Positions 1 to 9,272 of a stretch of 39,243 nt of DNA are shown piece after piece. Position numbers and translations under genes: made by a program. Position 1 is the stretch's first letter. Each line of letters starts with the position of its first letter. The stretch is from Irineochytrium annulatum. Its lineage: Eukaryota > Chytridiomycota > Chytridiomycetes > Chytridiales > Chytridiaceae. Location: the NCBI GenBank assembly GCA_027600665.1, contig JADGJL010000125.1:1-39243 (forward strand), in the 5' to 3' direction. Under the pieces are notes generated by a model, which worked only from the letters and a program-made list of their open reading frames with translations, had not been told where the DNA came from and did no database searches.

Positions 1-1043
1 CCAGTTGCCATGTAAGCCCGCCTCCTGACCTCCCCCGCCGCCTCCTCCTCGTCCTCCCTTCTCATCTCATCGTCTGCCACCTCAATACATCTGCCCAGGA
101 TCCTGGCCGTGCGCGCGCACACGAGCGCGAACACGACTAGCATGCTCAGGCCGGCCACCCATCCCATCCTGCTGACGGCGTAAGGGATCGCGAGGATGGC
201 CATACCCAGCATGACGTTCGACGTGCTCATCGTGGTTTGGAAAAGGGTGGAGTGGCCCTGGGGGATGGTAAGGGGTGCCCGGGGAGCGTGCAGGGCCGAG
301 AGGGAGGAGGTGGACGAGTCGGACGAGTCGGCCGATGAAGGACCGTGGCGGCGCGGAGTCGCGTACTTCCGAATCGCGTCGCCGTTGTCCTCGATGTCGG
401 CCTCGTCGTCTGTCTCCCGCGTTGGTCTCAATGGAGGGGACGCGTCGTCGTACGTCAGAAACGCGTTCGGGCCGCCCGTCAGAGTCTCCCTAGAGTCCTG
501 ATTGTGAAATGGTGGCTGAGATGACTGGTCTTGATACTGGTGGTTTGGAGATCCGGCCAGGGTGTCGTTGCGGAGAGTGTGGACGGATTCTGTCACGGCG
601 CCTGTGCCGCGGACGGAGGCCTCATCCTCCTCCTCGATCTCGACAAGCCTATGCGCCATGGCCCTCTCGTTCTCCTCCTCCCGCTGCTTTATCTCCATCA
701 CCCGTCTCTGCCGCTCCCTTTCCGCGTCCTGTTGCTGAAGGGTCTCAATGATCGTCGCGACCACGTCCCCCGGTGGCGGCAAAGAATCCCTCGTCCCCTG
801 CTGCACCGTCGCAACCCCATTGGCTTCCTCACCAAAGTTCAGAGCCCTTCTGGCGACCGGTGAAGACTCCTGCTCCTTCTCGGCGGGATCACCACGCGCC
901 AGTAACGATTCCGTCAAAGACACCGGGGTATGGGGAGGCGGCGGCGTCGGCGTGCTTGCCGAGGGTGGGCGGGCGGCGTTCCTCCGGGCCTTGGGTGAAA
1001 AGGCCGCAAACCAATTCGAGCTGGATGAGCGCGAGGTCCCCAT
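1..1043 (-). CDS. Vacuolar amino-acid transporter, AVT1-like (partial: N-terminus and first membrane segments)
   Basis: An uninterrupted reading frame runs off the left edge (about 347 codons visible). The first 270 or so residues are hydrophilic, rich in Ser, Pro, Glu and Arg, with a Gln/Glu/Arg-rich, probably coiled stretch (LQQQDAERERQRRVMEIKQ). Then comes the start of an Aa_trans (AAAP) domain: TTMSTSNVMLGMAILAIPYA followed by a second hydrophobic segment and ARILGRCIE. In yeast Avt1 the same region reads as a long cytosolic tail followed by the first helices of an H+-coupled amino-acid exchanger of the vacuole membrane. The rest of the transporter lies outside the window. The start is uncertain: an in-frame ATG lies 20 codons upstream at 1103, and a pyrimidine-rich acceptor just before it (near 1137) could join an upstream exon. 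Family call good, exact AVT paralogue unsure. Confidence 0.75.
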   Translation of the reverse strand, partial: MGTSRSSSSNWFAAFSPKARRNAARPPSASTPTPPPPHTPVSLTESLLARGDPAEKEQESSPVARRALNFGEEANGVATVQQGTRDSLPPPGDVVATIIETLQQQDAERERQRRVMEIKQREEENERAMAHRLVEIEEEDEASVRGTGAVTESVHTLRNDTLAGSPNHQYQDQSSQPPFHNQDSRETLTGGPNAFLTYDDASPPLRPTRETDDEADIEDNGDAIRKYATPRRHGPSSADSSDSSTSSLSALHAPRAPLTIPQGHSTLFQTTMSTSNVMLGMAILAIPYAVSRMGWVAGLSMLVVFALVCARTARILGRCIEVADDEMRREDEEEAAGEVRRRAYMAT

Positions 1044-1182
1044 CGTCGATAGACTCGGAGGCCGGTCCCGACCGGCCCGATTGCGACCAAGGGAAGGGTA
1101 CATATACGATATCCGGTCAGTCTGCAAAGCAAACGGCAATCAGTCCCAGTTGTTAAGGAGGTAGAGGCGTAAGGGATGCACC

Positions 1183-1455
1183 TCATCCGGCGTGCATGCA
1201 ATTGGCGGCGAATCGTCGTTTTCCGGGATCGTAAGAGGCGCCGGTGCCGGCGGCGGCTGCTGCGTTCGGCTTCGAAAGATCGACCTCATCGAGACGGCCT
1301 TTGGCAACTCGGGGTGATGTGATCTTGGACGTTGGAAGTTGACAAGTCGACAAGCTCACATGTTCCGTCAGTTCAGTTGTCGTTTCAGTCAAGCTGTTCT
1401 GATACAAGGTCGAAGCATCTGCCTTCCATCGTTCTTGTGAATCGTCGATTGGCAT
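1183..1455 (-). CDS. Small open frame upstream of the AVT1-like gene; possible 5' exon
   Basis: A 90-codon ATG-initiated frame begins MPIDDSQERWKADASTLYQN and is polar with an Ala run. It resembles no family I know. It lies directly upstream of the AVT1-like gene on the same strand, and a good acceptor (TTTGCTTTGCAG near 1137) sits between them. It could therefore be part of that gene's leader or first exon. No donor that keeps the frame was found before its TGA, so coding status is weak. The remaining sequence from 1104 to 1616 shows nothing else. Confidence 0.2.
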   Translation of the reverse strand: MPIDDSQERWKADASTLYQNSLTETTTELTEHVSLSTCQLPTSKITSPRVAKGRLDEVDLSKPNAAAAAGTGASYDPGKRRFAANCMHAG

Positions 1456-1616
1456 ACTTCGACTTCAATGTTAAACACAAAAGTGTGGTGCAAATTTAAT
1501 GAAATTTCGTGGCACCTTCTAACCTACATATTATCTATACAAAGAAAGCACACAAAGAAGAATGCCTGCTACCACGGAAATATCTACAAATCAGCCCAAA
1601 TAAATACAATATGACC

Positions 1617-2809
1617 TCACAACCCCATACGCATCTTCACCCGAGACCTCTGCAAAACCTCCACAACATCCGGCATGAACCGCACCGTCCCGCAAAAGCT
1701 GATGTGAAAATACAGCTTCTTCGACGTCGCGAACGCCTTACGCCGCATCTCCTTGCTCCACACTTTGCTCGTCGCAGCCTCGCAGAAGACACGATACATG
1801 TCCGACAGCGCCGCGAGGGTGTTGTCATGCCGGAGCAACTCCACCACGTCGCCAAGGATGAAGGAGACGGTCTCGGATGACACGCCCATCGATTTCACCT
1901 ATAAACAAGCACAGATACATACATGTTAACCAACCAAAACAACAAACCACCGTCTGCAGTAAAGAAGGCCTCACATTCACGCTGCGATCCCGCACAACGC
2001 ACACGGCCTCCTCCGCGCTCTCGTACTCCACCCGCGAGAAGTCCGACAGCGTCCTCGATACCTCCCATATCAGCGCGCAGAACGCCGTCGTCCCACCAGC
2101 GCCATCACTGCTTATCTCGCCGTCCATGTGCCGCCATGCGATCGCGTACGCGAACAGCACGTCGATCAAGTCGTATCGCAGGTTCTTGCTCGGAGGGTTG
2201 CGGGAGAGCAGCGAGAACGGCGTGACGTCCTCTAACACGGGCGGTGCTCGAGGTGATAGGAGGACCGCTGACGACTCCCCGCCGCGCGTATCTGACGCGT
2301 CCGAGTCGGTGGACACCTCACCGCCCGAGTGGCACCACCACGGCTCCCTAACGTCGATCCAATCGGGCGGTATATCCCCTCTGCGGATCGTTCGCTCGAA
2401 CTCCGCACGCTCGGTCATGTTCATAGATTCCAACAGCTCCTCCAGCGTCATTTTCTCCACCCGCTCCTCCTCATCTTCATCGTCGTCCGCGTCATCGATT
2501 CCAACCAGGGCGTCGTCGGCTCCTTCGGCCTCGAACCTCCGCAGAATCTCCATCACTTTCTTCTTATCGCTCTCATCGGCCTTGCGGGACTCGAGCTCCC
2601 CGATCACGTTCGAGCGGTAGAAGGGCTCACTGCAGTTGCGGTGTTTCTGCATTGAGTAAGTTGGTCATGGTGACTGCGAGAGAAATATATACCTCGGATT
2701 TGTAGCAGGCAAGAGAACAATAGGGGATGTTGCAGCGCGGACAAGTGTATTTGGACGGCGCGGAGGTACAGAGCTGACAAGGCGGGGATGCGGCGGTAGT
2801 GAGGGTCAT
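1617..2809 (-). CDS. ZNHIT2: Zinc finger HIT domain protein 2 (R2TP/U5 snRNP assembly factor)
   Basis: Three exons (2693-2809, 1981-2646, 1617-1898; introns 46 and 82 nt) join in phase to 354 codons; human ZNHIT2 is about 400. Residues 11-44 form a HIT zinc finger: CQLC, then CPRC, then CSLAC, with the last Cys after the first splice junction in EKHRNCSEPFYR. The CSEPFY context is typical of ZNHIT2 rather than other HIT proteins. A middle acidic stretch (DDADDDEDEEERVEKMTLEE) precedes the conserved block MTERAEFERTIRRGDIP. The C-terminal exon is helical. In animals ZNHIT2 bridges the R2TP chaperone to U5 snRNP proteins; that role is inferred here. Intron 1 ends in CTCAATGCAG. The gene ends about 575 bp from the transporter start, and its own start faces the RPL11 stop on the same strand. 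Confidence 0.85.
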
Positions 2810-2996
2810 GGTACATTCAACAGTGGAAGTGACAATTTGGAACTATCATCTTCATTTCTGGCACTTAAATAGGAGAAGAGCATCGCAAAACTGATACACA
2901 AAAGCATTCAATTGTGGGAACATATATACGGGTGGAGCTTTTATTTTTAAGTGCGCGTTGCACGTCGAAATGCATGGGGAGACAAACGACAGCAAA

Positions 2997-3821
2997 TTAC
3001 TTGTTAAGGACAATGCCGTCGAACTAATAAAGTAGAAATTAGGAATGTGCATGCGAGGTGAAGTCACGAGCCTGCTCACCCTCTTCTTAAACCACGCGAT
3101 CGTCTCGTCCTTAGTAACCCTGTGCGAGAACCCCACACGGCCGTACTTGTGCTTCTTACGGGCCACACGGTGACCGGGGCGACCCATGCAGACGTAGAAG
3201 TCCATACCTTTACGGCAAAGGTTAGTCAATCGCTCACAATAAGCAAAAAAAGCCATCCCCACAAATGAAAAACATACCGTAAATGCCGATGGACGGGTCG
3301 TACTTGATGCCGAGATCGATGTGCTCCTGGATACCGAAGCCGAAGTTGCCCACGTTCGAGAAGTTGCTCTTCTTAAGCTCGTACTCCTTAACCTTCAGGC
3401 CCCGCTCGAGAATCTCCTCCGCCTTGGCCCCGCGGACGGTGCAGTGCACGGCGATCTTCTCGTTCCTCCTGATCGAGAACGTCCGGACCGTGTAGCGCGC
3501 CTTGGAGTAGACGGGCGCCTGTCCCGTGAGCTGCTCAAGCACCTTCGAGGCCCTCGTCAGCCTGTCGCCTGACTCGCCCACGCAGATGTTGAGGCAGAGC
3601 TTCTCGAGCTTCAGGTCCCTCATCGTGTTCGCCTTCTTGTCCTCGGCCTACATTAAAGAGAGATGGCGGGGAAGCGGTGGTTAGCCATGCGAGGCATATT
3701 AACACGACCCGCCCATCGCAAAGCTCCCGAGAGAGACTTTGGTTCCACACGCGCCAGAGGGGGAATTGACGGCATCGCGTGGGGCCGAGACGGCCGTCGC
3801 TCGCAACGCGTAGCTCACCAT
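2997..3821 (-). CDS. RPL11: 60S ribosomal protein L11 (uL5)
   Basis: Four exons (3819-3821, 3278-3647, 3080-3207, 2997-3023) give 175 residues; yeast Rpl11 is 174. The protein begins [20 protein letters not shown] and carries the family blocks [59 protein letters not shown] and the short C-terminus FDGIVLNK. Exon 1 is the ATG alone, followed directly by a GTGAGC donor and a 171-nt intron, the longest of the three (others 70 and 56 nt). The last exon is only 27 nt. uL5 sits in the central protuberance of the large subunit, contacts 5S rRNA and is imported with it as part of the 5S RNP. All junctions are phase-consistent and restore conserved residues, so this call is very firm. Confidence 0.95.
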
Positions 3822-4367
3822 CTTGGTCGTTTGGCAGAAAAAGGAGACTGGACCCTCAAGCCACTCGAGGTTTGTCAACTTGACTGGCATCGCTGCGCCT
3901 CACCCCTCACGCACTGCACCACCGAGAGCATTGGCTGGTGGAAGCAGCGATCGACTGACCGAAGCCGCCAGCCGACCGAGACGCGGGCACTTCGCCCGGG
4001 ACGTGAGCTGTTAACATTTATGTAAATTGCTATCGACTGTCTTTCACCATACTGCAGCGCTTTTGATTGTGTGAATGAGAACATGGCAGGGATATTGTCA
4101 CAGGATTAGCCCAGAGGTCTTTAGCCGCGCTTGCGACTTTCACCTCGTAGCGCACCTTCCACTTAGCCGCAGTTGCCACGTTGCACTTAGATTTATTATA
4201 CAGGACATGCCCCCTCGGGTCAGTTGGATATCTCCCCTCGCGATAACTCGACCGACCTGCAGTCTTATAGTGTGAGTTCCCATTAATAAACGCTTTGGCA
4301 ACTCGCTTTCGGACTTCGTCCTTTCGTGTGTCTCAAGATCGGTAAATAGACGCACTTCATCTATAGA
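3822..4367. promoter_or_regulatory. Intergenic region between divergent RPL11 and the orphan gene
   Basis: About 546 bp separate the RPL11 ATG from the ATG of the plus-strand orphan gene, so both promoters must lie here. No convincing gene, tRNA or repeat was seen. Open frames in the region are short and mutually overlapping, with no family resemblance. No TATA box or named operator could be assigned with confidence. Confidence 0.4.
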
Positions 4368-5611
4368 ATGGCCCTCATCCAGCACCACACAACCCCGCCC
4401 TTCGCAGCCCTTTTCGAAAAGCTCCAGCGAGATCCGGGGAACGTCAACGTGGCCTGTCAGCTGAAGGCTATGGCCCGCCCCGAGCACATGCGACCACACC
4501 GTCTGCGGATTTTGTAAGGCCTCCCTCCCCATGTCCAACGCCAGCCGCTGACAGCGCCAGGGAGAAGCTTCTCTCAACATCCGGCAACGCGCAGCTTCGT
4601 GAACTCCGCACGCACTTTCAACAACTTTGGAATGCGAGACGGAGGGGCCATGCCGTCGTCGCCAGACGATGCATATCCTCATCGTCGGCGGCGATGGTGG
4701 GCGAGGAGGTGTGCAAAGCGGTCGATGTGGAGGAAGGGAGCTGGAGGAGGGATCAGTGCGTGAGGGGTGTGGGGTTGGATTTGGCAGATTTCGATACCGT
4801 GGATGGGATGTTGTCGCATTATGAGGTTGCTTTGGCCTGTCTACTATTTGAGTGTTAATGCAAGTTTTGGGTGTAAGACACATCCGAAGGCAACGCGGGA
4901 TCTGCTGGAGAGGCCGGATCTGGCGCGGGTGTTTGTGTTCTCGCTGTCGCCAGTGGTTGTGACGCGGTTTTGCTCCATACTAGTCAGGTAGCACACCGGG
5001 AAATACTACTTCGGCAACACTTCTTCGATTATTGACTTGGCGTTTAGAATGGAAGAAACCATGGACGCTAGCGTCGGCCGCGACGCTTATAACGCCTTCA
5101 ACAAGCTTTTGGCGGACATGTGTCTGATCTTATGGAAGGCGTTCGTTACGGCCGACAAGTCTCAAGAATCGAAGCTTGTGAGGTAAAGACATTGTACTGA
5201 GTGCATACGGTGGTATTCTGTTGTTCACCAATTCGAAAATACAGATCTCAACTTGAGAAGCTCGGGTGCCAGACCGCGGACGACTTCAAGTCCGTCGTGT
5301 CGCCGGACCTGGCCGTTCAGGCTTATATGTTCGCACAGGTAAGTTCGCCAGTACCTCACTTACTTCGGAGTAGCTGATTATCGTTTGGGAAAAGGATTTG
5401 CATGCCGGTGGCTGCAGCCGCGACGCTCGAGTAATGCATTTCCATCTTCCTGCCATGTACGTTAACGACTTAATCCCTCATCCAGTGTGTCACGGCCGCC
5501 CTCCAGAGCAAGGATGCCCGGGTCGCGTTCCGGGCCTTCCTGCGCGAGAAGGGGTTTGGGGGCATTGCTGACTTTTTGGACAAGAATCTAAAGTCTCCAA
5601 ACTCAAAGTGA
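4368..5611 (+). CDS. Orphan protein of 303 residues, multi-exon, function unknown
   Basis: Seven exons can be joined in phase: 4368-4513, 4561-4825, 4878-4987, 5048-5182, 5245-5338, 5395-5430 and 5486-5611. The product starts MALIQHHTTPPFAALFEKLQ and ends DFLDKNLKSPNSK. It is mostly predicted helical, with repeated amphipathic segments such as QLRELRTHFQQLWNARRRG and AYNAFNKLLADMCLILWKAF, which suggests an alpha-solenoid-like fold; no signal peptide or membrane helix is evident. Exon 6 is only 36 nt and could be skipped without frame change. The donor after HYE (GTTGCT) is weak, so that junction is the least certain; the other phases all close. I do not recognise the family and assign no function. 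The coherent splicing and conserved-looking composition argue that the gene is real. Confidence 0.65.
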
Positions 5612-6524
5612 GGCAGCCGCGCGACGCCGCGACGCGCGGCCGGTCTTCTGTATTTATTCGTTATATATCACTCAAACCCATATCTCTGTACGCTCGCATA
5701 TTAATATTTGTGTCATCGCAAACGTATACACGAAAAGGAAACAGAATAGAACGGACTGAACATGAAGTAGTGTGAAATGCCGACTCGAGAGCAAGAATTC
5801 ATGGCAGTTGCATCTTGACCCTAGAGATGCACTTCAACAAGAAGCCTTCCTCTCGCTGCGCTTATTGTATCAATGCATGTCCGCATTCTGGAAATGCAGA
5901 ATACATGAGGGAAGCATCAAAACGGCTGGAGACAGTAAGTTCAGAGGCAAAGCCGCAACTTGCAATGTGGTGGGCTTACAACCGTAATCTTCACAACGCC
6001 AAAATACTACCCGTCGTTGCATCCATCGAGCATGCCACCGCAAAAAAATCAAATTTGGGAAAAAAAACGTCCAGGTTTAAGCCTCTGCAAGGTTCGTCTG
6101 ATAGCGGCGTACGAGGGGACCATGGTCTAAACGCTGCAACCTGCCCATAAAGAAATTCGTTGAAAGACTGAAGAGGAGTCAATGCTTTCTCAATGTGTCG
6201 ACTTGACACTCTTACTTCCGCACAAAAACTAATTGGTTTTTGAGGTGAGGAAAAAAAGACTCAGGCAACACGGTTCGTCGGACCATAGTTGCATAATTTC
6301 CTTTGTGCCCTGGTCACCGGGCCTGCATGCATTGCGCTCAAAGCCTTCCGAGTTGGTAACACCGGTAACGGCATGATTTTTGGAGGGTAGTATGTCAGAT
6401 CCGTTAGTCGACTCCCGAAAAAAAAAACCGGTTATCTCGATTAACACGGCATTATCCGGTTGCATACAGCAGACACGAAATGAACATATACCTGCATGTA
6501 TTGACTTAAACGTGATGTCCCTAA
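5612..6524. other. Intergenic region between convergent genes
   Basis: About 910 bp lie between the stop of the orphan gene and the stop of WDR27, which converge. The stretch is AT-richer, has homopolymer A runs near 6045-6065 and 6420, and holds only short unrelated frames. It should contain both 3' UTRs. Nothing else is supported. Confidence 0.5.
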
Positions 6525-9120
6525 CTAACTCTCTGTCAACCGCACAACTTTCATCTTCCCGTCCTGACATGCCGCCGCTATTAGCGGCTTCCTAGGATGA
6601 AAATCGACCCAGTTGACCACATCGGCCGAACCTACAGCAATCTTCATCGGCACGTTGGGCTTCCGCGTGTCAAACAGATAAACTTGCTTGTTTTCAGACC
6701 CGGTCGCGACGTATCGACCGCAAGGTGACAAAGAGCAGCCTATTTGAGCGTACCGATTTATGTGGCCAGCAAACGTAGATACGGCCCCCGCCGAATACCG
6801 AAGATCCCACAGCTTGATGCAATCCGTGATTGCTGCTGTCGCGTAAAGATGTGGATTTAGACCTAGAATATCTTCCTTGTAATCCGCCAGCGCGATAGCG
6901 TGAATAGCTCTACTGTGAGTAGTCTCAGTCTTCCGCACAACGGATCCGACCCCAACGTCATAAATAAAGAGCTTCGTGCCGGCGCCAACGAATGCCAAAT
7001 GGGATTTGAAATTGTTGATGCACGCGAACGATGTTATTCCCGACTCAAATTCGACCTTCTTCCGCACCCTATACGAGTTGTTGTTCAGGCCAGGCTTTAT
7101 CAGCTTTGGATCCTTGTCAATGATTTTGAGGGCGAGCACTGTCAGCGAACGGCCGCCCGTAGTCAGGACGAGTTCATCGCAATGGAAGAATTTGATGGCG
7201 TTGATTTTCGACTCGACTTTACTCTTGAGGTCATCCTTTCCGCTAAACTTCAATAAAGGCTCGCTGCAACCGAGGTTCCACAAGCAACCAACACCGTCTA
7301 GTGAATGACTAAGCAGCATCGAGGCGCTTTTGCGACAACTCCAATAGAGGCCTACGACGGGCAAATTATGGCCAGAGTAGAGCTTCGACTCGGCTCCTTT
7401 CGTCATGGGCATCGTCCGCACAGTTCGATCATTCGAACAAAACGCGAGACTAGTTCCGTCAGTATTGAACCTCGCGCAGGATATCGGACTAGAGAACGAC
7501 TCCGAAAATACACCTGCCGGACAAAAGGTATCGAATGCAAAGTCAAGCCAGAAGCATCCCTTCTCAATAACTTTCTCCCTTAACAACGGTGCACCCGGTT
7601 TTGATCGCGGCTTGGCCGCCTGGAAGAGTGCACTATATTTCGGTGGCGTTGAGTAGCCTGAAGAGTTCACCGTTTTACGAAATGTGACGGGCTTATCCAG
7701 CTTAGATATCGTTGATGGCTTTTTCGCTGCTATAACTACTCCCTTGTGTAGTGGCGATCCTGATGCCGGTTCCTCATCTGCAAACATAGAGAGAGGTTTG
7801 GTGTTGGCCTCCTCACTGCGTACGTTGGCGTTGGCGGAAGCAAGATCAAAAGCCGCCAGTTGCGTTTCACATTCGTCGTAAACAGAATCCACCCAAGATC
7901 TCCCAGCGGTGTCTCCGGTCAAGGCTCCTGGTAGTCGAGATATCTTTGGAGATTCTTGCTCAAGCGTAAAATGGTGAATCTCCCCACTAAAGCTATCGCC
8001 GATTATAAACTCGTTGACAGCAAGAATTGGAATGGATATGATAGAGAGAAGTGACACACCAACGCTCCATTTTTCCATCGTATTCAGCTCAAACACTTTC
8101 TCAAGACCCGAGTTCAAGATAATAAGCCCTTGACGGCACGCCACAAATAGAAAACTCGTGTGACCACCGCTTTTGTTTACTTTGCTGACGGGCAAATAGG
8201 CAAGATACGCAGGGAATAACGATATTTCGACCTTCGACGGCTCCGGTTTCGGTATCGACGGCAACGTTCTATAAGAGGAGATCGTAACGGTTTCAACTCC
8301 AAATTCCGAGTTATCTTCTTTTCCCATATGTGACGTAATGGCAAACGCGCGCATATTCTTTGTTCGTAAGTGCTGACATGCCACCGACACCGAGTCTTTC
8401 TTACTACCACATTGGAATCGAAAGAATTGCAACCCTCCGTCATCGGTACCGAGAGTGAACTGGTCGATTTCGAGGTTCAACGCCATGCAGGCGATTGAAT
8501 ATGCAGACACTATGGGAGACTGATACACGCAGTCTCGGGAGCTTAGGCACCAAACTGAGTATTATCAGTCATCGACTATAAATAACGGTTCAATTACCTT
8601 TGAACGTGCGATCCTTGGAAGCCGAAATGATCATATCAGATTCTTTGTACGAAAAGAATAAACAGCTTGTAATCTCGCAAATGTGCCCCTCGAGTTTTAT
8701 TTGAAGGTTCCCATTCAGATATATGACTAGGATCTCATTGGCAATTGCGCACGCGAGGATACGGTCATCCTCGCTGAATGCCAGGTAAGCCACCTCTGAT
8801 TCGATGCCTTCTACAATCCAACCCCTAACTAACGGGTCCGGCAGCTCTTCGTCCGTAATCCTCCACAGAATCACTTCAGACTTCGAGGCCGATGCCAGAA
8901 GTGTCGGGGAAACGGAATGCCCAAAGACAGCGGCGTTTACGCGGGAGCTATGCATCGGCGACGACGGCAAAGGGATATCTTTCGCGTCACTGAGGCGATG
9001 CAGCTGTAACGAGCCGGATGTCGTCTGATAGGAAGCGAAGTCCCGCGACAAGCTCGCGGCCTGCCGTTGAAGTGGCCGGTGGGATTGTGCGGTCCAAGCG
9101 CTCTTGTTCACTCCGAACAT
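6525..9120 (-). CDS. WDR27: WD repeat-containing protein 27
   Basis: Two exons (8598-9120 and 6525-8554, 43-nt intron) give 850 residues; human WDR27 is about 830. The junction restores the WD motif SASKDRTFKVWCLSSRDC. Several WD40 blades are visible: SPTLLASASKSEVILWRI and LISASKDRTFKVW near the N-terminus, then FNTDGTSLAFCSNDRTVRT, LYATAAITDCIKLWDLRYS and LSPCGRYVATGSENKQVYLF near the C-terminus. Between the two propellers lies the family signature SSGYSTPPKYSALF, equivalent to SSGYASAP in the human protein. The molecular role of WDR27 is poorly known, so none is assigned beyond a twin beta-propeller scaffold. It starts 152 bp from IFT88 on the opposite strand, which hints at coordinated expression with a ciliary gene. 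Confidence 0.85.
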
Positions 9121-9272
9121 CTGGCGCCAGGGACCGAAGGGAGACGGGAGAGGGGAGATGGCGAGCAGCTGTCGGTGGCTTGGAGCTCAGACGGTTTTTG
9201 ACGAACACTAGCGGACCTTCAGATCACGTCGACGACGCCCGACTGTTCGGGGCCGCTAAGCCAACGTAATCT
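9121..9272. promoter_or_regulatory. Shared divergent promoter of WDR27 and IFT88
   Basis: Only 152 bp separate the two opposed start codons, so both core promoters and 5' UTRs must be packed here. I searched by eye for an RFX X-box-like palindrome and found no convincing match. The region is GC-moderate, with a purine-rich stretch GGGAGACGGGAGAGGGGAGA near 9140. Confidence 0.55.

Noticed and set aside
196..1164. Several plus-strand open frames of 80-140 codons at the left end
   Set aside because: They are shadows of the minus-strand AVT1-like gene, whose frame is uninterrupted and has membrane-transporter features.
1877..2620. 247-codon plus-strand frame
   Set aside because: Antisense to ZNHIT2; Ser/Thr-rich composition expected of a complement frame, no domain.
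4140..4883. 247-codon minus-strand frame
   Set aside because: Covers exons 1-2 of the plus-strand orphan gene in antisense and has Pro/Thr/His-rich low-complexity content; the plus-strand model closes over seven exons.
5772..6150. Plus-strand frames between the orphan gene and WDR27
   Set aside because: Short, overlapping, AT-rich and without splice partners or family resemblance.
9121..9272. RFX X-box in the WDR27/IFT88 promoter
   Set aside because: No inverted repeat close to the known consensus was visible; fungi need not use RFX for ciliary genes.
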